From assembly GCA_014376655.1 (NCBI GenBank), contig JACMRC010000497.1, positions 1 through 7,991 of the forward strand: a DNA stretch of 7,991 bases. Reading direction: 5' to 3'. The notes under the pieces were generated by a model. The model ran no database searches. It was not told the DNA's origin and worked only from the letters and a program-made list of their open reading frames with translations. Shown piece after piece: positions 1 to 5,568 of this stretch (positions are counted from its first letter, which is position 1; every line of letters starts with the position of its first letter). This DNA is from Mucilaginibacter sp. Lineage in GTDB: Bacteria; Bacteroidota; Bacteroidia; Sphingobacteriales; Sphingobacteriaceae. The translations under genes were made by a program, and so were the position numbers.

Positions 1-180
1 GATCTTGGCTTCGCCAAAACTTTTTTTACTTCGGTAAACCTGCACATCAGCTATATCACCGGGTACGGCTTTCTCAATAAACAGTACAAATTCATCGGCC
101 TTGCCTACACCCTTGCCTTCTTCGGCAATATCAATAATGGCAACGTCTTCAAAAATGTGGTTATACGGTATCTTACTCAT
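1..180 (-). CDS. rlmD: 23S rRNA (uracil-C5)-methyltransferase, RlmD-like, N-terminal part
   Basis: Only the first 60 codons are inside the window; the gene runs off the left edge. The visible part begins MSKIPYNHIFEDVAIIDI and continues with a TRAM-type RNA-binding domain (about residues 10-60): a glycine-rich GKGVGKAD turn, then EFVLFIEKAVPGD, then VQVYRSKKSFGEAKI. This order (small beta barrel with a PGD/PGE turn followed by a basic strand) is typical of the N terminus of SAM-dependent RlmD/RumA enzymes that methylate C5 of uridines in 23S rRNA. The catalytic SAM-binding part is not visible, so RlmD cannot be separated here from the related RlmCD or TrmA-like enzymes. The start is supported by a Bacteroidota promoter ending only 5 nt upstream. 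The next gene upstream on this strand ends 60 nt away, so the promoter between them suggests separate transcription. Confidence 0.72.
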   Translation of the reverse strand, partial: MSKIPYNHIFEDVAIIDIAEEGKGVGKADEFVLFIEKAVPGDIADVQVYRSKKSFGEAKI

Positions 181-185
181 TGGGG

Positions 186-217
186 CAAAGGTAGGGTTAC
201 ATGTGCGGATGTGCAAA
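186..217 (-). promoter_or_regulatory. Bacteroidota-type promoter for the rlmD-like gene
   Basis: On the minus strand TTTG (217-214), a 20-nt spacer and TACCTTTG (193-186) match the Bacteroidota primary sigma consensus TTTG-N19-21-TAnnTTTG exactly. The -7 box ends 5 nt before the ATG at 180, so transcription should begin at or within a few bases of the start codon. That predicts a leaderless or nearly leaderless mRNA. Confidence 0.7.
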
Positions 218-224
218 TGTGCAG
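201..224 (+). repeat. Three tandem octamers ATGTGCnn
   Basis: Three head-to-tail 8-bp units, each ATGTGC followed by GG, AA or AG, fill the gap between the DUF4419 gene and the rlmD-like gene. On the minus strand the middle unit contributes the TTTG used as the -33 element of the promoter. A more degenerate set of the same octamer lies at 4536-4559. Confidence 0.6.
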
Positions 225-240
225 ACGCACCTATCGTGTG

Positions 241-1653
241 CTAATTATAATCTACTCCATTAATATGTAATGTAGTTTTAGGGAATAGTTTTACAATACG
301 TTTGGTTTCGGGTTCGGTTGTTGAGCCGTTAAGAGTCATATCGGCTATTTCAATATTAGCCAACTCTTCAGGAATCCGGATATTACCAAAGAAATTGATA
401 CGGAGCCTTTTTACCGGGCCAATTTTATAAAGCTCGGCCGGCACATTGTCAACATGCAATACTACGCCCTCGCCAGTCTTATTAGAAGCAACCAATCTGT
501 TCAATATAGCTATACGCAGCGGGTCCCTCTTCCTTATCATCCAACCAATTTTGGGTTTTAGTCCAAAGGTTTTGTTACCCTGCTCCAAACCAACAAAACC
601 AGCCCAAAGCTCAAGCGGGGTTTTTATTACGTTAGTAGTATCACGAATATCTGTACACATCAGGTCAACCTTTAACATTTCATTCGGCATTAACCTCCCA
701 AGATTCAGTTCTTTTAAATCCAGCGTATTACCCTTTTTATCATAAGGGAAAAACTTAACTATCCAGCCGTCAACAATATCCTGTTTTGGCCCACAAGCGC
801 CTTTTTGTGAGTGATGCGCAAACATTGCCTGCCAAAATTTTTTATCTACTTTCCCTTTTGATGCCGCTATAATTTGTTTTAATATCGGCTCCATAGCATC
901 AACCCACCAATCCAACTCATACTTGCGTAGGGTTTCGGTTTTGGCTAATACCTGCTCCCAATCTTTGGTAGTACCTTCTAATGTTATTTTAGGGATGCCG
1001 CAGCCCCTTATCATAACCTCGTAATTAAAATAGGACTGCACCGCATTCATCAACGTAATTTGCGACGCAATTTTAGTTATGGGTGTGGTTGTGCTAAAAT
1101 CGGCCGTCATGGTTTTGGTAAGTTGCGGGCCTGTAAAGCCTGCAATTTGGTCGCCAAAATCTGTAAAAGCTTTATCCCAGGGGGCATCCGGCCTGAACAT
1201 ATCCTCCTGGGTATTGTATACCAAAGTTTTCTTCCCTTCGAAATTCACAAATAAGCTGCGCAACTTTTCTGAATTATTGTTTACATGATTGGCAAAGCCC
1301 TGGCTAATTAATAGCCACATTATATCAGGCGAAAGTGTAAACGGATGATGATCTGCATAAGCAGCATACATCCCCTCAAAAAATGGATGAAACCCGCGGG
1401 TTACCAATGGTTGGGTTATTTCGCTTTTGGCAATAATATTGGCCTCGCCACTCGGGTCCTGATTACTGGGGTCGCCGGGTAATTTGCGGTCTTCCTTAAT
1501 TAGTTTTTCTAAAAGTAGCTGGTAACTCTCAGTAGCGAAGACTTTAGTTTTAGGCGGGCTTAATTTCTCCACAACAAAAGTGCGGCCTTTTTGTGCCGAT
1601 AAGTTAAAGGTGATAGTTAATAACAGTAAAATTAACAAGACGGCCTTACGCAT
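241..1653 (-). CDS. Secreted DUF4419 domain-containing protein
   Basis: I recognise the DUF4419 family, whose biochemical function is unknown. With the start at 1653 the protein has 470 residues and begins MRKAVLLILLLLTITFNLSAQ, a clear Sec signal peptide with a Bacteroidota-style cleavage region at residues 19-21, so it is predicted to be exported to the periplasm or outside. Family-like blocks follow: HHPFTLSPDIMWLLISQGFANH (split here as HHPFTLSPD, about 102-110, then IMWLLISQGF), GCGIPKITLEGTTKDW (about 217-232), FWQAMFAHHSQKGACGP (about 273-289) and DGWIVKFFPY (about 295-304). An in-frame ATG at 1725 would add 24 residues before the signal peptide, bury it internally and run into the promoter region of the divergent regulator, so 1653 is preferred. 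No Shine-Dalgarno is visible, as is normal in this phylum. The divergent XRE regulator begins 111 nt away and may control it; that is an inference from position only. Confidence 0.85.
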   Translation of the reverse strand: MRKAVLLILLLLTITFNLSAQKGRTFVVEKLSPPKTKVFATESYQLLLEKLIKEDRKLPGDPSNQDPSGEANIIAKSEITQPLVTRGFHPFFEGMYAAYADHHPFTLSPDIMWLLISQGFANHVNNNSEKLRSLFVNFEGKKTLVYNTQEDMFRPDAPWDKAFTDFGDQIAGFTGPQLTKTMTADFSTTTPITKIASQITLMNAVQSYFNYEVMIRGCGIPKITLEGTTKDWEQVLAKTETLRKYELDWWVDAMEPILKQIIAASKGKVDKKFWQAMFAHHSQKGACGPKQDIVDGWIVKFFPYDKKGNTLDLKELNLGRLMPNEMLKVDLMCTDIRDTTNVIKTPLELWAGFVGLEQGNKTFGLKPKIGWMIRKRDPLRIAILNRLVASNKTGEGVVLHVDNVPAELYKIGPVKRLRINFFGNIRIPEELANIEIADMTLNGSTTEPETKRIVKLFPKTTLHINGVDYN

Positions 1654-1764
1654 GGCATTAGGTTTTTGGTTAAATAAATGTAGTAATATTTTCTTTTGAA
1701 AAAGGATGTTAAAAACCATCCGCAATAAACCTTCGTAATTAAGATATTACCTATTAAAATTGTT

Positions 1765-1989
1765 ATGTATAATAAAACCGTCATAGCTGCTAATATCAAG
1801 AGTGCAAGGATGTACAGGAACTACTCGCAAGAGTATCTTGGTTTAAGGCTAAAAATTTCGCAGAACGCATATAGTAAAATTGAGTTAGGGCTTTCAAACA
1901 TTAACCTGCAAAGGATCTTTGAAATTGCCGAAGTGTTTGAGGTTGAAGTATGCGACCTTATTGATACTAAAAAGCCATTTGCCATATAA
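1765..1989 (+). CDS. Small XRE-family HTH transcriptional regulator
   Basis: The protein has 74 residues, made almost wholly of a lambda-repressor/Xre-type helix-turn-helix (about residues 7-66). The first helices are IAANIKSARMYRNYSQEYLG; the turn and recognition helix are KISQNAYSKIELGLSNI, with the usual S-Q-x-x-Y-S-K-I-E pattern; the end is LQRIFEIAEVFEVEVCDLID, the family's conserved final helices. There is no separate ligand-binding or dimerisation domain. It would act in the cytoplasm as a DNA-binding dimer. It is divergent from the DUF4419 gene and shares a roughly 110-bp control region with it. Solo proteins of this size are common in Bacteroidota, and the target is not evident. The start at 1765 is the only ATG that keeps the complete domain; no Shine-Dalgarno is seen. 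Confidence 0.85.
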   Translation: MYNKTVIAANIKSARMYRNYSQEYLGLRLKISQNAYSKIELGLSNINLQRIFEIAEVFEVEVCDLIDTKKPFAI

Positions 1990-2010
1990 GGTTAGGGCCG
2001 TTATGGTAAA

Positions 2011-2053
2011 CGGGTATGCAGTGTAGGCCAATACGTGTATACCCGGGCTTTTT
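2011..2053 (+). terminator. Possible intrinsic terminator after the XRE gene
   Basis: The arms at 2011-2020 (CGGGTATGCA) and 2036-2045 (TGTATACCCG) can pair as a 10-bp stem with one G-U pair and a 15-nt loop. GGC and five T residues (2049-2053) follow. It lies 21 nt after the XRE stop. The stronger palindrome downstream may be the main terminator. Confidence 0.4.
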
Positions 2054-2064
2054 AATTGTAAAAC

Positions 2065-2120
2065 TAATTTATAAACGCGAAACGCCCCTGTTAACAGGGG
2101 CGTTTCGCGTTTATAAATTA
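2065..2120. terminator. 56-bp perfect palindrome, probable bidirectional terminator
   Basis: The two 28-nt halves are exact reverse complements with no spacer, centred between 2092 and 2093. As RNA it gives a 26-bp stem with a TTAA tetraloop, a GC-rich core (AACGCCCCTG, then CAGGGGCGTT) and AT-rich ends. It sits between the convergent XRE gene (stop 1989) and lipoprotein gene (stop 2132), 11 nt past the stop of the latter. The AT-rich outer arms give A-tract and U-tract on both strands, as expected for a terminator serving both genes. Confidence 0.8.
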
Positions 2121-2131
2121 TTCAGTACTAT

Positions 2132-2902
2132 TTATTGTTTAACATAAGTACCCGTAAGCAGGTTTATTAAATAAATAGTTGTGCCAACTGTTAAAGTTGC
2201 CTGGTTACCGCCCTTAAATGCCAGTATGCCGGTATAGTTAAATGTACCCGCCGCAGCAGTACCGGATATGGTAATAGTAGCCGATCCGCTTACTATTTCG
2301 CGGCCCGGTTTGCTTAGCAGTACATTAGTTGCAGTTATAGTAACGTTACTGCTACCGCTTGCTTTGCCACCTACTTTTGATGTAAAAGTGCCTTTACGAT
2401 TATAAGTACCGTTAACAACAAAATTGGTTGCATTGGTGGTTAAACCGGCAATGGTAACGCTTGATGTACCCACATCGGTTGATGTTAAGCGCGGACCATC
2501 AAAATTACCTTTAAAAGTTATAGCATTAACCAGGTTATCTGGCTGGCTACTGGCGTTGCAGTTTAACGTGCGTACATATTTGTAAAAAGCACTAAACGTA
2601 ACCGACGAATTAGCTGTCGAGCTGAAAGTTATACTATCCGCAAGGGTAGTACCACAAGCCTGACGCGATGTGCCGGTTGCATTTACCTGCTGGCCGCCTG
2701 CGCTAACCGAATTAAGTGTTTGTGCGTTCACGCCGATATTATCAGCAACTGATGCAAAACCAAATGAATTTGCAGCAACGGAGCTTGCTGCCATGTCGGC
2801 GGCTTCGTCGGTAGTTACCGCGCTGCTGGTGGTGGCTGTTTTTTTACACGAAATGGCAAATAACAACAACGGAACAATTAAAGTGAGTTTTAACGCTTTC
2901 AT
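2132..2902 (-). CDS. Ser/Thr/Ala-rich lipoprotein of unknown function
   Basis: The protein has 256 residues. It starts MKALKLTLIVPLLLFAISC, a lipoprotein signal peptide with the lipidated cysteine at position 19, so the mature protein (238 residues) should be anchored in the cell envelope. After a flexible Thr/Ser/Ala segment (about 20-55, including DEAADMAASSVAANSFGF) comes a long beta-rich region with alternating polar and hydrophobic residues, for example SSVTIAGLTTNATNFVVNG and GSATITISGTAAAGTFNYTG. Two cysteines in the mature part, C83 (QACGTT) and C115 (TLNCNA), could form a disulfide. I do not recognise a named domain; similar proteins in Bacteroidota are usually annotated as hypothetical. 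The gene stands alone, with a 156-nt gap to the upstream response regulator gene and a strong palindromic terminator downstream. The start is fixed by the signal peptide; there is no Shine-Dalgarno. Confidence 0.8.
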   Translation of the reverse strand: MKALKLTLIVPLLLFAISCKKTATTSSAVTTDEAADMAASSVAANSFGFASVADNIGVNAQTLNSVSAGGQQVNATGTSRQACGTTLADSITFSSTANSSVTFSAFYKYVRTLNCNASSQPDNLVNAITFKGNFDGPRLTSTDVGTSSVTIAGLTTNATNFVVNGTYNRKGTFTSKVGGKASGSSNVTITATNVLLSKPGREIVSGSATITISGTAAAGTFNYTGILAFKGGNQATLTVGTTIYLINLLTGTYVKQ

Positions 2903-2961
2903 AATTTTAAGGGGGTTATAGTTTACGATTTTGTTTGTTTGAGATTTCTTTGACTGTATTT

Positions 2962-3000
2962 AATTGTAATGGTTTATTAAAGGTATTAATAATTACAATT
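2962..3000. repeat. 9-bp inverted repeat upstream of the lipoprotein gene
   Basis: AATTGTAAT at 2962-2970 and its exact complement ATTACAATT at 2992-3000 are separated by 21 bp, 60-98 nt upstream of the lipoprotein start. It could be an operator, but the region is very AT-rich and chance is quite possible. No TAnnTTTG promoter box was found in this 156-bp gap. Confidence 0.3.
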
Positions 3001-3058
3001 CTATAACGTTTATACGGATGATTTATTGGTTTTGTTTTACAAACATTTTATTTATACC

Positions 3059-3436
3059 CTAAATCTTAGCCACACCCGCCCCAAGCGTTTTAGCTACAAC
3101 ATTTAACAGGTCAGCGGGGTTTAGAAATGGCTTTTTCAGGAATGCCGAGGCTTCGCAAAGGTTGGCATAGCTTTCTATCTCCTCGTGTGCAGATACCAAT
3201 ATTACCGGGATGTTTTTGGTTTCTGGTTTTGAGTTTAAGATGATGCAAAGGATATGACCGTTAACTACCGGCATTTGCTCGTCCAAAATAAAACAGTCAG
3301 GTTTTAGGGCTAATAGCTCCTCAATGGTAGCTATCCGGTTAATACAAGTTACACGGTAGCCAACTTCGGTCAACAGGTATTCCATCACATCCAGCAGTTC
3401 CTGGTCGTCGTCAATAATAACAATATGTTTTTCCAT
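3059..3436 (-). CDS. Single-domain response regulator (receiver only)
   Basis: The protein has 125 residues and is a complete CheY-like receiver domain with no output domain. Visible active-site residues are the acidic cluster D9-D10-D11 (IVIIDDDQE), phosphoacceptor D52 (CFILDEQMPVVNG), S82 at the Thr/Ser switch position (VILVSAHEE) and K102 followed by cis-Pro P103 (AFLKKPF). It should be phosphorylated by a histidine kinase and act through protein-protein contacts or as a phosphorelay intermediate in the cytoplasm. No kinase gene lies in the window, so it is an orphan here. The gene is monocistronic in appearance and divergent from the DUF3667 gene across a 286-bp gap. A strong dyad lies 5 nt before the ATG. 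Partner and output cannot be judged from sequence. Confidence 0.9.
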   Translation of the reverse strand: MEKHIVIIDDDQELLDVMEYLLTEVGYRVTCINRIATIEELLALKPDCFILDEQMPVVNGHILCIILNSKPETKNIPVILVSAHEEIESYANLCEASAFLKKPFLNPADLLNVVAKTLGAGVAKI

Positions 3437-3440
3437 TTAC

Positions 3441-3477
3441 AGGTAGATGTTTGCAGCCTAACAGCAAATATCTACCT
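3441..3477. promoter_or_regulatory. 14-bp-arm dyad just upstream of the response regulator start
   Basis: The arms at 3441-3454 (AGGTAGATGTTTGC) and 3464-3477 (GCAAATATCTACCT) pair at 13 of 14 positions, and the exception (3449/3469) is a G-U pair in a plus-strand RNA. The loop is 9 nt. It lies 5 nt before the ATG of the response regulator, so it could be an operator or a 5' leader hairpin affecting ribosome access. No Bacteroidota -7 box was found beside it. Confidence 0.5.
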
Positions 3478-3668
3478 ATTGTTTTCTTTACAGTATTTTG
3501 ATATTGAGACGATTAACCACCGGTTAAAAAGTTTCGCCTGGGTGCAATTAAGCCCCTTTTTCACTTTTAAACCAACAGCTAACGTGTGGCCTTTGCTATC
3601 ATATTTATATTTAGACAATTCCGGGCAACGTTTATCAAAGCAGCAGTGCAACTTTATAGCATTCCCCC

Positions 3669-3699
3669 TTTGAATTTTTAGCTAAAATTGCTATAATTA
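3669..3699 (+). promoter_or_regulatory. Possible promoter for the DUF3667 gene
   Basis: TTTG at 3669-3672, a 19-nt spacer and TATAATTA at 3692-3699 resemble a -33/-7 pair with correct spacing, although the -7 box lacks the TTTG ending of the phylum consensus. The gene starts 23 nt downstream at 3723. Confidence 0.3.
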
Positions 3700-3722
3700 C
3701 GCTTAACTATTTTGATTAAACT

Positions 3723-4454
3723 ATGAATAATGATTTAACCATCTGCAGAAATTGCAGCGATGAGGTGACTGGTAAGTTTTGCGGCAATTGCGGCCAGGTG
3801 GCCAGGTTAAAAAGGGTTGATTTTCATTATGTCTCGCACGAGATACAGCATCTCCTGCATTTTGAGAAAGGTTTATTATATACTTTAAAAGCACTCCTCT
3901 TAAGGCCGGGACGCACCGTCAAAGAATTTCTTTTGGAAGACAGAAACCGCCTTGTGAAACCCGTGATATTTATTATTATCACATCATTGGTGTACACCAC
4001 CATAGATCATTTCTTTCACATCGAAGCAGAGTATATTAATTACAATATAAATAACGGCCCGGTTACTACCGGTATTTTGCAGTGGATACAAAACCATTAC
4101 GGCTATACCAATATTATGCTGGGCGTAGTTATTGGCCTGTGGATAAAGGTATTTTTCAAAAAGTACGCCTACAATTTCTACGAGATATTGGTACTACTAT
4201 GTTTTGTAATGGGGATGGGGATGCTTTTTGCTGCTGGTTTTGCACTTGCCGACGGATTATTTAAAATTAAATTGATGCTATACGGCGGATATATAGGATC
4301 TGCTTATTGCGCATGGGCGATAGGGCAGTTTTTCGACGGAAAAAAAATAATGTCATACGTTAAATCATTAATAGCGTATGCACTTGGAATGCTAAGTTTT
4401 ACTATGTCGGCCTGCCTGATAGGCCTGATAATAGATGGCTTGATGAAACATTAA
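3723..4454 (+). CDS. DUF3667 membrane protein with N-terminal zinc ribbon
   Basis: The protein has 243 residues. It opens with a zinc-ribbon-like four-cysteine motif, C8-x2-C11 and C20-x2-C23 (CRNC, then CGNCGQ), followed by a conserved amphipathic stretch (HEIQHLLHFEKGLLYTLKALLLRPG, seen around residues 40-63, ending in the RPGRTVKEFL block) and an EDRNRLVKP motif at about 72-80. This order is characteristic of the DUF3667 family, common in Bacteroidota and without known function. About five hydrophobic segments follow, at roughly 80-98, 129-145, 152-176, 184-204 and 212-238, so it is an integral inner-membrane protein with the zinc ribbon probably cytoplasmic. The gene stands alone: divergent from the response regulator and convergent with the TetR gene. 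The start at 3723 places the cysteine motif correctly. No intrinsic terminator is obvious downstream. Confidence 0.85.
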   Translation: MNNDLTICRNCSDEVTGKFCGNCGQVARLKRVDFHYVSHEIQHLLHFEKGLLYTLKALLLRPGRTVKEFLLEDRNRLVKPVIFIIITSLVYTTIDHFFHIEAEYINYNINNGPVTTGILQWIQNHYGYTNIMLGVVIGLWIKVFFKKYAYNFYEILVLLCFVMGMGMLFAAGFALADGLFKIKLMLYGGYIGSAYCAWAIGQFFDGKKIMSYVKSLIAYALGMLSFTMSACLIGLIIDGLMKH

Positions 4455-4535
4455 TTATCTACCCCTTTTTAATAATGCTTTTATACAATACAGCTTAGCT
4501 ACCGACTAATCCTATTTTTCTTAATTTAATCAGGG

Positions 4536-4559
4536 TTGCAAATACGCAGATTTGCACAT
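4536..4559 (-). repeat. Three degenerate tandem octamers ATnTGCnn
   Basis: Read on the minus strand, three 8-bp units in phase are ATGTGCAA, ATCTGCGT and ATTTGCAA. They lie 8 nt past the TetR stop, in the gap between convergent genes, and match the octamers at 201-224. Confidence 0.5.
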
Positions 4560-4566
4560 TAAGAAT

Positions 4567-5148
4567 TTAAATTGTAATAGCCGCCTTAACCAAATAAGGC
4601 AGGATCTCTTTCTGGAAGGATACGAAGTTTTTGCGAACATCACTGTCTGATACCGATGTAAACGCGAAGCTAAACACAATGCTTTTACTGCATTTGATGA
4701 GGAAACGCATGCGTTGCTGGTAATTATCAGTCTTGCGGATTGCGGCGATACGGCTAAAGGATGCCAATAGCAGGTCCTCCAGCTCGTTACTCAGGTTCTT
4801 TAAAAAGTCCTGCGAGTTGGTGCTTTCGCGAATGAAATCCCAGCCGATGAACTCGTTACACACCGTGTAGCTTAAGCGGCAGGTTTTCATGATGAGGTTG
4901 CCCAAGTGGGTTTCTTCGTCCATTTCGGGCGCGTTGGCCGCTATCAAATCGTCCACACTTACGCGGATATAATCCATCAACAGGGTATGCAGCACGTGCT
5001 CTTTACTGTCGAAATATTTGTAAATAGTGGCTTTAGCTATCTTGGCGCGCTTAGCAATTTCGTTAACACTGGTTTTATGATACCCGAATTTTCGAAACAG
5101 TTCTTGCGCTGCACGTTTAATGCTATCTTTTATTTTGTCGGCTTCCAT
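4567..5148 (-). CDS. TetR/AcrR-family transcriptional regulator
   Basis: The protein has 193 residues, the usual size for the family. The N-terminal DNA-binding domain is plain: IKRAAQELFRKFGYHKTSVN (about 10-29), then the helix-turn-helix EIAKRAKIAKATIYKYFDSKE (about 30-50, with the signature T-I-Y-K-Y-F-x-S-K-E). The rest (about 51-193) is an all-helical ligand-binding and dimerisation domain whose ligand is not predictable; it includes a GWDFIRESTNSQDFLKNL stretch. It would act as a dimeric repressor responding to a small molecule. The gene begins 3 nt after the stop of the Rieske-like lipoprotein gene, so the two are almost certainly cotranscribed, and it is the last gene of the pheS cluster. 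No efflux or fatty-acid gene, the common TetR targets, is beside it in the window. A plus-strand gene converges on its end. Confidence 0.9.
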   Translation of the reverse strand: MEADKIKDSIKRAAQELFRKFGYHKTSVNEIAKRAKIAKATIYKYFDSKEHVLHTLLMDYIRVSVDDLIAANAPEMDEETHLGNLIMKTCRLSYTVCNEFIGWDFIRESTNSQDFLKNLSNELEDLLLASFSRIAAIRKTDNYQQRMRFLIKCSKSIVFSFAFTSVSDSDVRKNFVSFQKEILPYLVKAAITI

Positions 5149-5151
5149 GTA

Positions 5152-5568
5152 TCAGTTAGACACAAATATCTCAAAATTAGTGACATTTACTGTATATTCT
5201 TTAAGAGATTTAATAGCAGGGGCCTTAACGGGGCTGCCATCCTCTAACAACCATTTAGCACCGCTTGCAGGATCAGTACACGTTAATGTTGGATTATCTA
5301 ATATTAAAGCCGATTTATTTTGCGGCAAATAGGCGCTGCACCTATCATAAGCGGCATAACCACCACCCGACCGGCGGAAAAGAATAAGCCCTGCCACACC
5401 ATAACCACTAATAATTACGGCACCACCGGGATTATGCAAAGCGTTAAGCGCCGGGTTTAACAAAGCCATCTGGAAGTTTACAGATACATTGGGGACATAA
5501 TCGCTGGATTTACCACAAGCAAAGCAACATAGTATAAGCGCCGTTATTATCCCTAATTTTTTGATCAT
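5152..5568 (-). CDS. Lipoprotein with degenerate Rieske-like domain
   Basis: The protein has 138 residues. Its leader MIKKLGIITALILCCFAC gives a lipidated cysteine at position 18, so it should be membrane-anchored in the envelope. The rest resembles a Rieske [2Fe-2S] fold: GGAVIISGYGVAGLILFRR, then YAAYDRCSAY, then LTCTDPASGAKWLLEDG, and the family's closing pattern (SPVKAPAIKSLKEYTVNV, ending FEIFV). The cluster-binding boxes are broken. Box I should read C-x-H but is C77-S-A, and box II should read C-x-x-H but is C97-T-D-P, so both histidine ligands are absent and a [2Fe-2S] cluster is unlikely. The two remaining cysteines could form a disulfide. The start directly follows the pheS stop (TAGATG, no gap), and the TetR gene follows after 3 nt. 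The fold call is from pattern memory and its present role is unknown. Confidence 0.65.
   Translation of the reverse strand: MIKKLGIITALILCCFACGKSSDYVPNVSVNFQMALLNPALNALHNPGGAVIISGYGVAGLILFRRSGGGYAAYDRCSAYLPQNKSALILDNPTLTCTDPASGAKWLLEDGSPVKAPAIKSLKEYTVNVTNFEIFVSN

Larger units (their letters stand above)
3437..3722. other. Divergent intergenic region with candidate control elements
   Basis: This 286-bp gap separates the response regulator (minus) from the DUF3667 gene (plus). It holds the dyad at 3441-3477, a small dyad TTAACC/GGTTAA at 3513-3527 and a loose promoter candidate at 3669-3699. The plus-strand open frame that crosses from 3425 to 3673 overlaps the regulator start and resembles no protein, so I see no gene here. 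Confidence 0.5.

Noticed and set aside
446..745. Plus-strand open frame of 99 codons opposite the DUF4419 gene
   Set aside because: It is antisense to a recognised family, has no start signals and has low-complexity Ser/Pro/Leu content typical of a shadow frame.
1654..1725. Longer start for the DUF4419 protein (ATG at 1725)
   Set aside because: It would place 24 extra residues before a complete Sec signal peptide that starts at 1653 and would occupy most of the divergent promoter region.
3441..3490. Dyad plus T-rich tail read as an intrinsic terminator on the plus strand
   Set aside because: No plus-strand gene lies upstream for it to terminate; its position in front of a minus-strand start codon fits a regulatory element better.
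3425..3673. Plus-strand open frame of 82 codons between the response regulator and DUF3667 genes
   Set aside because: It begins inside the response regulator gene, runs through the dyad and has no recognisable protein features or start signals.
5152..5568. Functional Rieske [2Fe-2S] protein
   Set aside because: The histidines of both cluster-binding boxes are absent, so cluster binding is not supported.
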